Below, one piece after another: positions 12,838-24,727 of a stretch of 64,000 nucleotides of DNA. The DNA is taken from positions 1 to 64,000 of the forward strand of contig NBAZ01000008.1 in assembly GCA_002794735.1 (NCBI GenBank). Reading direction: 5' to 3'. Made by a program: the position numbers and the translations under genes. Numbering within the stretch: the first letter of the stretch is position 1; each line of letters begins with the position of its first letter. The DNA is from Pyrrhoderma lamaoense. Taxonomy: Eukaryota; Basidiomycota; Agaricomycetes; Hymenochaetales; Hymenochaetaceae. The notes under the pieces were generated by a model. The model saw only the letters and a program-made list of their open reading frames with translations, had not been told where the DNA came from and ran no database searches.

Positions 12838-14337
12838 CTTGAAGTTATCTTGCGTGAAGATGTGATCACTTTTTGATTTGCTTTTGTTAGTTGAAGATGA
12901 ATAGGGTTGGTGGGATAAACGTGAGGCTGTTTTTCTTCATGTGACAATTCTCTTTAGGGGCGGCGTTGCCAAACCTCACCCTATATTAGTACTAGTATAT
13001 ACTAAGCGAAGGAAATTATTCTAAGGCTATCTAGTTGACATTCGTGAACGCTAAATAAAGTTACTGAGCTTCGCATATCATACCTCCTCCCATTAACTAA
13101 CTTCGAACTGTCAAACCTGCATTTATTCATTGAGACCGATTTTGTCAGAATGATGGATCTAAATGTAGATCCTATCTACAATATTTCAAAAGATACAAAG
13201 TCCCATATCTTCTCATGCCTCATCTCATATCCAGTTCTATCATAACTCATAGAGAAATGAGATACTATAAGCAGTTTATACTTATGCTTTTACTTGCCAA
13301 TATTCTATGAAGGCATTTTACGAAAAATGTGATTGATCAGAATGAAGTATATAAGTGACGATCATATCTATCTACCTTCGTGTTGTATGTTTCCTGCACT
13401 TGGGACAATGTAAGATATATATCCTTGGTGAGAGAGTAAGTATCACTGTACGTGAGGAGGGCAACATAAGAGTGGAGACTCAGATATTGCCTGTAGAGTA
13501 TTTGGTTGCACTATATCAGCACAATGGGTGTGCATCGACTAAGATATGTATAACTTTATCCCAATAGTCCTTCCTGGACCAGCTACTGGGCCTGAGAAGA
13601 CTGAGATATACAGTTATTTGTTCTTATGGGTCACGATCATGATGTCCCATCTCCGACGCGTTCTCATCACGCTATCATTGTTTGACTTTGCCCCGGTGTC
13701 TGTAATAGAATTAAATTATGTATGCATTCGGTACGTTTAACTTGATTTCTGAAAATTTCAGGTTAGTATAATATGTGTCATTGTATGAGTAAAGTCAGTA
13801 CATAAGGTATAGTATACAGTGAGTACACCTTGACGCAATGACATATGCATATATGCTATTCTTTGGATGATACGTGAAAAAGATAGTTCGAGTATGACTT
13901 TCTCAAGCCATTAAGGAGAGCTCATTGTTTGTTTGATATGACTCTAGCTCGGTTAGCATGTATGAGCTCGAAGGCTCTTTTTGAAGAAAGACTTCAACCA
14001 GGGTATTCATCATTTTACCAAGCCAGTCTCGAACTGCACTAAGCACCCTTAGCTATTTCCCAGTTCACCAGACCTCACTGTATGTACGCTTTCTGTGATA
14101 CTTGTTTCTGTTGTAACTCAGAGGTTGAGTGTTTCCAGCTATATATAGGTATTACTAATGGTTCCCGCAAAAGAACTGTGAGTATATTTAGCTTCAAAGC
14201 TCACATCCTCCCGGACTAGCTCTGAGAATGTCTGTGCTCAGTGCATAAGTACTTCAAGAGCCTAAGGTACTACTTCAAGTTTTTTCTCTTGTATGGTAGG
14301 ATGGTCGCTTTGATTGTTAAGGCTGAGTGAGGTAAGC
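12838..14337. other. 1.5 kb without a recognisable gene
   Basis: Upstream of the acidic protein start. Short open frames at 13355-13567 and 13546-13740 lack family resemblance and splice support. I found no tRNA-like box B, no clear repeats and no transposon remains. It may hold promoter sequence or an unrecognised non-coding RNA. Confidence 0.5.
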
Positions 14338-14733
14338 TAGCAGAGATAAGAGATATCTGCATCGGAGTCGCAGAGATATAGCTCCATGAAGCCTGGTGGA
14401 CACTGAACATTTACGACGCACAGAAGTAGTACAACAAGTATGACCATAAAGGCAGCCCAGGCGTAGGCTTTGGTGCGATAGCATACTCCAGTATTGAGGC
14501 CTCTGCGTTGTAGTCTTCTATCTCAAGATTCTTATGTTCCATATCTTCTTCGTGGACCTTCAATTTTTTGACATCATGATATTTTTGTGAGGGATTCTAG
14601 CTTTTGAAGCTGAGTCTGATGTAGGAAGTACCGTGACAGTGTGAATACCAAAGTTTGAGAATTTCATATGCAAACCTTCTCAGTTTCCATGAGCCACTCT
14701 ATCGTGTGTGCAAGGTAGCTCCGCACAAGCCAC
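14338..14733 (-). CDS. Small membrane protein, unknown, 3' exons of a probable gene
   Basis: Two exons can be read. 14676-14733 encodes WLVRSYLAHTIEWLMETEK. After an intron (14597-14675, donor GTTTGC, acceptor GCTAG), 14338-14596 encodes a charged segment starting NPSQKYHDVKKLKVHEED, then ILEYAIAPK. It continues into a strong membrane helix (AYAWAAFMVILVVLLLCVV) and a short Cys-containing tail ending DISYLC at the stop 14338-14340. Charged segment and helix are in different frames, reconciled by one extra base in the T run 14469-14471, the same defect seen in many genes here. The 5' end is unresolved: a plausible donor (GTAAGT) lies near 14769, but the exon before it lacks an open start. No family recognised. 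Confidence 0.45.
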
Positions 14734-14970
14734 CTATAAAAGGTTCATTATGGAAGGTGGTACTTACGAAGCGATATTACGTCACATCGGTTGACTAGCC
14801 ATCTTTCACAAACGTCACTGGATTTTCACGGATAACTGAATTACCTTTTTGGCTTGGTGTTCTTGCTCGCATTCGTCTTATTTTAATTCTTGGGCTCTAG
14901 CTCATATCCTGGCACAAAACGCACCTATAATCAGAGACAAGTCAACTTTCGGCGAAAGATCAGCGTCTAT

Positions 14971-15752
14971 ATGTCCGCAGACCCAATTTCAATAGCTGCA
15001 GCGTCTGCTGCAGACAGAGAATTCCTTGTCCGACGTTCAATGTCAATTGGTTATCAGTATTTTTCTTTGTTAATGCCACCACTATACACAGCCGTTGTTT
15101 TATCTCGGAGAAGGATGGGTGCCCAGCCTTGGGCAATAGGTCGAATGTTGCGTGCCACTTGGGTTAGTTATTGTGTCTCCTGAAGTTCGTATTTCAAACA
15201 GTCATCCGCTTACTTGTCTCTTTAACAAAATTCAAACTTTCTCAGATAGGTGGTATTGCTGGTATGTTATCTATGACTATTGTGGCAGCGGATATCAATT
15301 CTCTTAATCCGCCACAGGTATAGCACAGGGAGGTGCTCTAGAATACTTTCGGACTTCCCATGAAAACGCCGAAACTCTGCGCAATCGACGAATTAATGCA
15401 ATGTATAATGTGCGTAATCTGCCATTATTTTCATTCTTCAAATATTCATAGCTAATACAACTACCATTCGAAGATATCATCTATAAGAGCTGAGGACCAT
15501 TCAACAATAGGTGCTTTGCTTGGTGCTATGTTAACTCCGGCAATATTCTGGAAACGTGCCAGGCTGGTACACCGTTAGTATTCATGATCAACTATTAGTC
15601 TTGATTTAGCAGATTAATGGATGAGATTTCTAGTGGTCTTGGGGGGTGCCGGTATCGGAGCAGGTTTTGGCCTTTTGACCCACTGGACAAGAAATTTCAC
15701 GGAAGGGCCTCTACCTAAGGAACCTCCGAATACTACTGAAGCTTCCGTCTAA
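14971..15752 (+). CDS. Membrane protein of unknown function with Gly-rich helices
   Basis: The first ATG with good context is at 14971 (MSADPISIAAASAADREFLV). Predicted exons are split by short introns: donor GTTAGT near 15171; GTATGT near 15262 with acceptor CACAG near 15317; GTGCGT near 15411; GTTAGT near 15571 with acceptor TTCTAG near 15631. The protein has hydrophobic segments (YFSLLMPPLYTAVVL; IGALLGAMLTPAIFW; LVLGGAGIGAGFGLLTHW) and ends PPNTTEASV before the TAA at 15752. The repeated small-residue helices recall inner-mitochondrial-membrane proteins of the Tim17/22 type, but I see no diagnostic motif, so that is only a suggestion. It converges with MET8 (about 100 bp apart). Confidence 0.65.
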
Positions 15753-15851
15753 TTTGTGACAATAGGCGGTATCACGGTACCTTCAATTGCCTTTCTACAT
15801 CAATTGTATCATGGACATTTTATAATGAACTAACCAATTAACAAAAACCCA

Positions 15852-16718
15852 TTATTGTGGACAATCGGTGAAATAATCAATAACTTTACGAGGTACGAAG
15901 GCATCAGTAAGAGAGAAATTTGACCCTAGATATATGACTAGCGATGTGGCAACCCCGACGCAAAATCCAGTGATAAATGTTGAAGATACGCCATGAATTT
16001 TTGGCCGTCTGGAGCTGGGTGGCCTAGGGACGATCCCTTCTGCCCATCCCTCTGCTAGCATTTTCTCCATTGTCGTGTCATTGAGACTTGCTAAATCATC
16101 TAGCGTCCAAGTTGTACAAACGGATGACATCCACCGCATCCTCCTTTTCCCGATTTCTCCACCCACTCCTGGCGCTACTTTTCGCAATTTTTTGCGTAGT
16201 TTGCCTACGTTCTGTATAGCTGATCCTACATTCGATGGCAAAGTTTCTTCAATTCGATTCTTTATTATATTAGCTACTTTAGGGCCCTTTCCATTTGTAG
16301 AAATTAGAATTTGTAGGGGTCCGTTACGAATCTGAGAGCCAAAGTAGAAATCACAGTTGGGAGGGTCGTCTGCAACATTGACGGGTATCCTGCGTTCACG
16401 GCACATCGTGCATATACGCTTGCTAGCTTCGGCATCGTCAATTGCAGTTAGAACCATGTCGACATTCTCGAGGTCCTCTGGTCCAGAGAATACACGGTCG
16501 TGATAAGTAATTCGACGCGAGTTCTCAATAAAGAATCTGGTCTTTGGGTGTAAACCTTCGTTCGGAGCAATGAGAGTGATGTGACTATCCGCGGCTAGTA
16601 CTGAGGTGATGCGTCCCGAAGCAACGTCTCCTCCTCCCACAATAAGCACACGTTTGTCCTCCAGTTGCCATGCCACAAGCAGCGACCCCCCGGAAGGAGG
16701 TAAGCTATATTTTGGCAT
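15852..16718 (-). CDS. MET8: Siroheme synthase Met8 (precorrin-2 dehydrogenase / ferrochelatase)
   Basis: Met8 oxidises precorrin-2 and inserts iron to make siroheme, the cofactor of sulfite reductase. Single exon. I prefer the ATG at 16718 (MPKYSLPPSGGSLLVAWQLE) because the family begins there; an in-frame ATG at 16823 would add 35 residues. The NAD-binding Rossmann motif is VLIVGGGDVASGRI. The family blocks NVADDPPNCDFYFGSQI and LQILISTNGKGPKVANIIKN follow, then LPSNVGSAIQNVGKLRKKLR and a helical C-terminal region. Unusually, the protein ends with a probable membrane helix (FITGFCVGVATSLVIYLG) and a short tail, so it may be tail-anchored. Length 288 residues, close to yeast Met8 plus this extension. 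It is divergent from ATG9 with about 245 bp between starts. Confidence 0.93.
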   Translation of the reverse strand: MPKYSLPPSGGSLLVAWQLEDKRVLIVGGGDVASGRITSVLAADSHITLIAPNEGLHPKTRFFIENSRRITYHDRVFSGPEDLENVDMVLTAIDDAEASKRICTMCRERRIPVNVADDPPNCDFYFGSQIRNGPLQILISTNGKGPKVANIIKNRIEETLPSNVGSAIQNVGKLRKKLRKVAPGVGGEIGKRRMRWMSSVCTTWTLDDLASLNDTTMEKMLAEGWAEGIVPRPPSSRRPKIHGVSSTFITGFCVGVATSLVIYLGSNFSLTDAFVPRKVIDYFTDCPQ

Positions 16719-16963
16719 GAAAAAGAGTGGATTGTTAGCGCGAAACTGGCTGGATAGATGAAAGGGTACTTGGATTAAATATCTTATTATGCGGGACAAT
16801 GAAACCGCACGTGACCTTCTCATTCATAGTGGCGATCATGGCGCTACCCTGTTAGTATTCGCCGCTTTGAGTTCACTCTAGCTCTGCGCCCGACGCGCAA
16901 GTCGATGCAGTGACAAGCCTGAATACATACCACAACCTTCTGTGCCTCTGATCTTTATAAACG

Positions 16964-19900
16964 ATGCCCGATAACAGGCGGCGCTCTTCACGTTATCTAC
17001 AAGCATCAACACCTCATGCGTCGCGTCTGCTTCAATCCTCTCTTCGGCCGTCTGGCTTCCTTAATATGCTTAGCGGAAGAAATTATCAAGGGTACCTGCG
17101 TGCAGACGAGTCTGTACTAGAAGAGGAGGAAGGAGAGCAAGAAGAAGATAATCTGAATACTAGATCCCCGTTCACAGATCATAGATGGGGAGAGTCGTCA
17201 CGCATGGCTGTCTTCCAACATAATAATCCACAGCAACCTCGTTCCCATGATGATTCCTCAGATGACGAAATACCGCAAAGCTTCATGGTCGAAGCAGGCC
17301 CTGCCACTAAGAAACCCTTACATCGAAATGCAAAGGCTAAGGTCGCATCAAGGCACGCCTCAAATCATCCCGACACCCGTCCACTACTTCCTATTTCAAA
17401 TGATGACGCTCTAAACCTTCCTCCTCGTCCGTCAGAGATTGACCCTCCGGTAGCTACCAACGCCAACTCTGAAGCACCCCGGAAGCAGATGAGAGGATTG
17501 GACGCATATGAGCGAGCACTATGGAACTGGGTCAATGTCTACGATTTGGATGTCTTCCTGCAAGACGTGTACAGATATTACGAGGGGAAAGGAATATTCT
17601 CAATTGCTCTAGCTCGTGGGCTTCATCTTCTGTGAGCATAACATACAACTGCATTTGATTTGCACTAATATCCGATGTTTCAGCACTATCGGATTTACTA
17701 TTTTCTTCTCTACCTTTCTCCTCAACTGCATCGACTATTCCAGAATAAGACCTGAGGGTATTACAAGGCTTTCAGATGTCCTCGTTGATCGCTGTGTTTC
17801 AAGGTATTGCTTATGGCCTTGTAACTTGTAACTCAACAGGCTGATATGCTTTGGGATTAGATTTTCTGGACTGACAATATTTTTCTTTCTTTCTTTTGGT
17901 TTATATTATATATTACAAATAACCACATACATATACGAAGTAATGAGACTAGTAGACATGTACCACTTTTATACCTACTTGCTTGGGATACCCGATGTAA
18001 GTATAAATTCGTATACGTCATACTAGTTTAAAGCTGATTTCATTCTACAACAAAGGAAGATATTCAGACAATCTCGTGGCCTGAGATTGTTCGTCGAATA
18101 GAGGCTATCAGAGAAGATAATCCCGTTACGGCATTGTCTTCCACTACTCAAAATAATCCGTCTTCGTCTGTAACCGCGAAATTAGATGCGCACGATATAG
18201 CAAATCGTATAATGCGTGAAGAGAATTATCTTATTGCATTATTCAATAAAGACCTTCTAGATCTTAGAGTTCCATTACCGGGAATTCTGAGCAACGTGCT
18301 CAGCTATGATGGAAAGCATGGCGTGACTTTAAGCACGGCTTTGGAACATAACTTGCGCATCTGTCTTATGAGATTCTTGTTCGATACAAGAGGTAGGGTT
18401 AGAGATGTTTTTCTTAAGGAGAGAAACAGGGCTGCACTGATCGAGGAGTACGTTATTGACTCTTTTCTGAACCCGGTGGTAGCTAATTTACTTACAGACT
18501 ACGACATCGGTTCATTTTCATGGGAATTCTGAATGCAGTTCTGGCTCCATTCATCGTTCTCTATCTGTTAATGTACTATTTCTTCAGATACTTTGAAGTA
18601 TGTGTGATATTTTTTTCTTCTTTTCTCTTGAGTCTTAACTACATACTTTAGGAATATCACAAAAATCCGTCTTCTATAGGAGGTCGGACATATACTCTAT
18701 ATGCCAAGTGGAAATTTCGCGAGTTCAATGAACTCCCCCACATATTCTCTCGCAGAATGGATGAATCATATCCTACCGCAAGCATGTATATTGGACAATT
18801 CCAAATACGAAGATCGCACTTTTAATGAGGTAGTGCATCAGATCTTTTTAATAACAAAGTTTCTAACCGCCCTTTATCAGATTCGTTTCATTCATCGCCG
18901 GATCTTTTGCTGCAGTTCTTGTACTCGCATCAGTCATTGATCCAGACCTCTTCAATCATTTTGAAATCACACCTCACAGAACAGTTTTCTTTTATATTAC
19001 CGTTTTTGGTTCGATTCTTGCAGTCGCTCGTGGCATGATACCTGAGGATAATGCCATTTTCGATCCTGAGATGCTTATGACAGAGGTCATCCATTATACG
19101 CATTATATGCCAGATGAATGGAAGGGTCAACTCCATTCTCAAAAGGTATAACAACTTCTTGGCACTTCTATAGAAAGGGATTACTAATTACGTCCTTGTC
19201 TAGGTTCACAAAGACTTTGGAAAGCTATTTGATATGAAAGTCATGATATTCATCAGAGAGCTTCTCTCCGTTATAATCACACCATTTGTGCTGTGCTTCT
19301 CTTTGCCCAGAAGTGCGCCAGCAATTATTGACTTCTTCCGGGAGTTTACGGTACATGTCGACAGCTTGGGCTATGTGTGTAGCTTTGCTATTTTCGACTT
19401 CAAACGCCATGGAAATGTGAACGTAAGTATTTTACTATTGTTTGCTAAATTAGTGTTCCCGAGTAGCTAAACTCCTCTTTTCGTTTGCAGTTTGGGGTAC
19501 CTACAAAGGCGAAAGAGGAACGGTTCTTATCAAAGGAAGGCAAAATGGAAAAGAGCTTTTTGAACTTCAAGGTAAATTTTTCTGCGTCGCAAATTCAATG
19601 AATTCTGAAAGAAATACCTTTCTAGGCGGCAAATCCTGGGTGGCAGCCATCAGACCCGTCAGGTTCTCTGTACTTGAGCCGGATGGCTGAATTTACCCCT
19701 TCCCGTGGTGTTGCTCCTCATCGCCGGCGACCTGATTCTCCTTCTCGCAGACAAGGGGCGGTAATGGAACGTAGATTGGCTGAGCGCACCCATGAATATG
19801 ATCGTGCTCTCCGACAAAGTCAAAATGCTGCGCTTCGTAGGAGAGGCGTAGGTCTTGCAAATGTAGGTGCGAGAGTGGAAGGATTGCCAGAAGAAGTCGA

Positions 19901-20279
19901 TTCTATCGTACACGACAACACCGGAGATCTGAAATCGAGTGTAAGAAAGGATTCAAATCCTCCGATACTTGTGACCGAAGAATCGAATATTAACCCGTTC
20001 CCCTTGGAGGAGACTGTTCAACCGACTTCCTCTGATAAACAGGAAAGTGGGATAAACACAAGTGTTGCTTCTGATATTCATCGCTCAGATGACTTAAGTC
20101 GAGACGATGAAGTAAGGAGTGAATTGGGGGAGTCCTATGTTGATGGGAAGATTCAGCGTGGACGACCGAGCGTACTGCCTCCCTCAGAACCTAAGGACGA
20201 TGGCATTGATACGATCGAGGATGGTGGAATGCTAGGATTACTTGCTCAGATATATGGGACGAGAGCACCTCGTCTTTAA
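16964..20279 (+). CDS. ATG9: Autophagy-related lipid scramblase Atg9
   Basis: Atg9 is the multispanning membrane protein of autophagosome initiation, with lipid scramblase activity. It has a disordered acidic N-terminus, then the family core: [81 protein letters not shown]-type segment, [20 protein letters not shown] (across a GTACG..ACAG intron near 18450-18505), [53 protein letters not shown], and [20 protein letters not shown]. The C-terminal tail follows [18 protein letters not shown] and is Ser/Asp-rich. About ten exons. There is one frame break at the CC pair 18801-18802; an extra C gives [11 protein letters not shown], matching the family. Identity is very secure. Confidence 0.96.
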
Positions 20280-20495
20280 TTTGACAATTCTAACGACGCT
20301 TACGACTCTAGCTGAAGCAATTATACATCATGCATCCTCATTGACCCTTGTGCACGCCATTACCATCTGCGTATGAAGTTGTACAGAAAAATGAACACAG
20401 TCACTGTATACATTTTTTTGTGGATTTTGTAGATATAATGAGATATTAATACACTTGTACACATATAAATATTACACGTTTTTGGTAGCTATATA

Positions 20496-21869
20496 TTATA
20501 CAAGAGTTTTTTGTAATTCGTCAAGCTCTTGTGAGCCAAGATCCCACGTTTCTCCTTTGTCTCTCCGATCTTGAATCCAACCTAGTAATTGTTGCTTATT
20601 ACTTGAGTCCAGCTTCCCACCTGCTGACGTTAAGTAGGTGTGGAATAATCTGTTCAAAACAGATCGATTTGCATGAGCTAGTCAACAGAATGAGTAATTT
20701 GATCCCGTCATACCTGACCAACTTTTCTTCTAAATCCGAGTCTCCTTCTAGGTCCCCGTTTGCACCATGGGGGATGGATCTATTAAGCCTTTCACCAATT
20801 CGGAGGTGATACCATGTTCTTGAAGTGCGGAGACTGTAACATCAGATGTGGCAGATGACTCGGCGGTCATAGTTGCGTGAGAGTTAGGATGAACAGGTTG
20901 TTGAGATTGATTTCCGTCAGGTATATGCGAACCATGCATGCGTGTACCAGGTTGACTAGATGTAGCAGATTCCGAGGTCGCCGACGGAAGGAGAAGGCTA
21001 CTCAGTAGAAACACAGTCTTCCGGCGGACAGTGATATCAGGGTCTAAATCTGAGCTTTAGATAATTACTAAATTAGAGAAGAATGCATATCGACGTACCT
21101 TCGAGAGCACTCTTCAATATTTGCCACCCCCCTTCCTCGTCCAACAACCTTACACCTCTATTATTGTGCTTGAGTAGTCCACTAAGAGCATACACAGCCT
21201 TTGATCGAGTCTGTTTAGATGACTCTCGAGGAGATAATCGTGATAAAACAGTTGAGAGAGGTGAATTCAGGAGGGAGAGATACTACGATCGGATTTGTGT
21301 GAGTGTAGAAGACAGTTGAGAAATTAGATGATACATACAGCATTCTGCGCCGAAGGATTATTCTGTACTGCTGTTCCAATAATCCATAATACTGCAGCCC
21401 GCATCTCATCGCTCGATTCATCTGACGTGAGTAGATCCTGAAGGGGTTGCCACATTCCCATTTTCTCGATGTCTGTATGATATGCATACAATCAGTAGCT
21501 GTGTAATGAACTACATAAAGTCTGTTTCCACGAACTATTTGCATTGTCAATGTTTTCAATGAGCTATAAGTATGTTTTTTATTATATTTTAGTATATGAA
21601 GTGTTATAGATCTTGAGATAGCCTTTTACCATTTCGAAGTCATCTAACGCTTGAAGCCTATCATCTTCACTTTTTTGTGTGTCCACAGCAACAGCCAATG
21701 CCTCCTTCATGAGTTCACTTTCCGGACGACCCATTAGCACATCTAAGACACCAGTATCGAGTTCCTTTGGCTGTTGAGACTGTTGAAGTTGCTGAGAACC
21801 ATCTCCACTTGAAGCTGAGCCAGACTGGCCTTCAGAGTTCTCGATGGACCATCGTAATAAGGACTGCAT
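20496..21869 (-). CDS. FES1: Hsp70 nucleotide exchange factor Fes1
   Basis: Fes1 is an armadillo-repeat exchange factor for cytosolic Hsp70 (HspBP1 family). Start ATG at 21869 (MQSLLRWSIENSEGQ), followed by LDVLMGRPESELMKEALAVA and the ALDDFEMV block, typical of Fes1. The C-terminal exon reads KQQLLGWIQDRRDKGETWDL and stops at 20496-20498. The frame breaks at the G run 20769-20773 (C run on the coding strand): with one more base the sequence reads LIDPSPHGANGDLEGDSDLE, which is the family pattern, while as given it stops a few codons later. About five exons. The spacing to ATG9 (convergent) is about 215 bp. Confidence 0.93.
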
Positions 21870-22751
21870 TTTTCTCTTCTTCTTGCAAAGAACTAGATCT
21901 CCTTTTAGTAATATCGTGCTGTTATTTATCGTTGACTATGGTGGGTGCTGATAGTACAAGATACAGACAAAATCAACGTTGTGCATTAAATTAAGTACTC
22001 AGGACCCAAAAAGAGGAGAATGCTCTCGAAGCGGGTAGACACATTGCTTTTGCTTATGTACTACTTTTCCACGAATAATTCAGATAAAAAAAATTTTGTT
22101 GATGACTAGCTCCTCTTGTCATGGGCTTGCATGGTGAGTTTAATATAGTTTTTTTTACACCTTCACTTGCATATTTGTTATGCATACAAGAGCTATGATG
22201 ATTTGATTTAAACCATACTAACTTTACCACATTCCGAATTACCCTGTGGACTACCATATTTCAGCCTTGTCTGATCTCTTTTATTTCTTTAACGTTTGCC
22301 TATTCATTGACTAACCGATGTCTCAAAAGGTCTTTCCTATTGATGTGCCTTAATAGGAATTGAAGGTGGTGTCTTAATAGCAAAGCAGTTAGTGAGTTTA
22401 TGTTGCCAATTTCTCTTCCTGGTGATGAAATATCTCTACCGATGGGCGGACACGAAGCCGAGCCTAATCCAAACTTCCCTCGTGTACAAATTGGGAGGGG
22501 GTTTCGGCGCTTGTTGATTTCATCGTGCTATCTGAATTCGCTGTTTTTGGACATTGTGATTGCTTGTATGCTAACAGAATTTCTCATATAGCTCGATTTG
22601 AAGGTGTTAATGCACGGGCGTGATATTTTTGCAGTATGAACAGTATTAAGGTATCAGATATTGTGTATACATAGATGGATGACAAGTATCAGACAATTAC
22701 TAGGGTATTCCACAGCATAAAAAATAAGTTACAAATTAGTAAACATCTAAT
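21870..22751. other. Intergenic, with one unassigned small ORF
   Basis: Upstream of FES1 and downstream of the EH-domain gene. The only coding-looking piece is on the plus strand at 22400-22500 (LPGDEISLPMGGHEAEPNPN, then PRVQIGRG), which has balanced composition and ends at a possible donor (GGGGTTTCGG). I cannot link it to a start, other exons or a family. Poly-A and poly-T tracts occur near 22087 and 22151. Confidence 0.4.
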
Positions 22752-24523
22752 CTAATGCAAGAGCAAGTCTGTGGTCCGTTGTTTAGATCGTAATCGGGTT
22801 CCAATAAGCGTTGCTGCCGAGCTGTGAATACTTTGTGCTCGCCGTAACTCCTCGTCAATTTTCCACATGCCTTTAACAAAACCGTCTTTGTCAAGAGAGC
22901 TTTGTCCGGGAAGGGCACATGAGTTCCTGTAAAAATGAGAATGAATTAGGGAATGCTATTTTGACGATAGGGAAAGAAGAAATACCATATGTCTTTTAAC
23001 TTCTCTTTCGGTAGTCTGGACTTGGTCCAAATATTTACGACAACTATACCGTTCAGCATACTCCCTTCAATGTCATCATCTATTAGAGTCGGGTTTTCTT
23101 CGGGATTGGTGATTAGATCCACGGAAACACCGCGCCAACCTCGCCTAGGTGTCGTTGGAGACGCGAGATCTGGCGTCGATGGGTTTGCGACCGTTGAAGG
23201 AGATAATTTACTTATAGTTGCTCGTCGTTGTGCGTTGATATTTGCAAAGAACAAAGCTTCATATCTTTTTCGTGCAACAGGAGGTACAGGTGTCGGTCTC
23301 AACAGCTGGCTGTACGAGGAGATACTAGTGTGGGCTGTAGTGACAGTCCCAGTACTCAAGATTGATGAACGGTCAGAAACAGTAGTGGCTGTTGATATTG
23401 TGGACATGAGAGAGGCGCGGTGAGAATCCGAGGGGGAGGCTTGCGAGTTGGCGGGGGTGGTGGGACACGCCTTAAACATTAGGCATTGGAGAAGAGCCTT
23501 GAGAAGAGTAGGAAGAATTCGTCTGAATAGGAGATGGGACGATTTATTAGATACGGGTCGTCTGGAGGGATGTTTAGGCGGCTCAACCCTCATACTCGGC
23601 GTGGCGAAGTCTTTCTCCCATTCTTGTGTCATAGACAGGGTGGGACTTGACATCCCATTAGAGGATACGTTCTCAAAAGAGAATGAATCATCTATACTTT
23701 CTATATCTTTTTCTCCATCGTAATCATCTACAGAGTCTGGCCTATCCATAGGATAGCTGGCTATATTTGCTGATAGAACAGAGCTTCTATCAGTGCTCGT
23801 ACCATCAGTTGCCACGTCCCCATCGGAAGATAATGATACAGAATGAAAAGAAGATGTTGAAGAAGCGGGGACATGGCCTTGCCGTTGACGAGAATTGGAG
23901 TTTGCGAACGTTTTGCTTGAAGGAGGATATGTGTGGTCGACAGTCAGAGAATTAGAAGAGCTGAAAGATTGTATGCTTGGAGTTGCATTCTGTGAGGATC
24001 TGGAAGATACAGAGCTAGAAGCCCCGAGTTCTGTGTTGCAATACGGGGAGGAAGAGGGGGTACAAATCTCTGTTAAAGCATCAGTAAATGAAATCGTTGA
24101 GAGCAAATCAACAGGCAAACATACTGAGGTTGTAAAAGCGCTAGCATCGTTTTTGTAGTAGTGGTTCGTTGACTTTGGATTTTCTTCGACAACCCATTCT
24201 TTGAGATCAATTAGTGATGTATTACAATCCAGATTAGGAGGAGAGGGTGAAGGTGACTTCACACGAGGTTTGCGTGGTACATAAGGAACACTGGGTTTGA
24301 TTATTGTATATGAGGCAGCTGTTGGAGATATAGGGTCCTCTAGAAAATTTGAGTATGTATTCGTATTATTTGACGTAGGAATACGAGCAATTGCTGGGGG
24401 ATAGCTGGGTCGTGAGTTTGGATGATCTCTGCTGAGTGGTTTTGGAGGCCTAGAAAGACCGGTACCAGAGTCGTGTGCTTCAAATTGTCTAATCCTATCC
24501 TGAAACGCATTTGAGGGCGCCAT
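22752..24523 (-). CDS. EH-domain protein (Irs4/Tax4-like)
   Basis: Start ATG at 24523 (MAPSNAFQDRIRQFEAHDSG); an in-frame ATG at 24628 is less likely. A long Ser/Pro/Thr-rich disordered region follows, then a C-terminal EH domain: GWRGVSVDLITNPEENPTLI leads into GSMLNGIVVVNIWTKSRLPK and EKLKDIW. An intron (about 22921-22984, donor GTATTT, acceptor ACAG) joins this to SLDKDGFVKGMWKIDEELRR, completing the second EF-like half, and the protein ends TDLLLH. EH domains bind NPF peptides. In yeast the Irs4/Tax4 pair, which has a C-terminal EH domain like this, activates the phosphoinositide phosphatase Inp51. Placement in that group rests on domain position and the KSRLPKEKLKDIW block. No frame break seen. 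Confidence 0.85.
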
Positions 24524-24727
24524 GAGTGCTAACAGTATAGTCTCTAGATGGCTATATGGAAGGGAAGGATTAAAACACAAAATAGGGAGACTTGCGGGCA
24601 ATATTTGACCAGGCGGTACCAATAACAATGATTACTGATTACATGAACATTCTGTAACAGTTACTTACAAAGTTACATAGAATGTAACATAAGCTTGTAA
24701 TTAACTTGATACCACGGGAAATGATAA

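Noticed and set aside
12838..14337. Possible tRNA, snRNA or transposon remains in the gene-poor stretch
   Set aside because: No internal Pol III boxes, no terminal repeats and no transposase-like translation were found by eye.
22989..24158. Several plus-strand frames of 60 to 144 codons
   Set aside because: Antisense to the long single exon of the EH-domain protein, whose C-terminal domain is clear.
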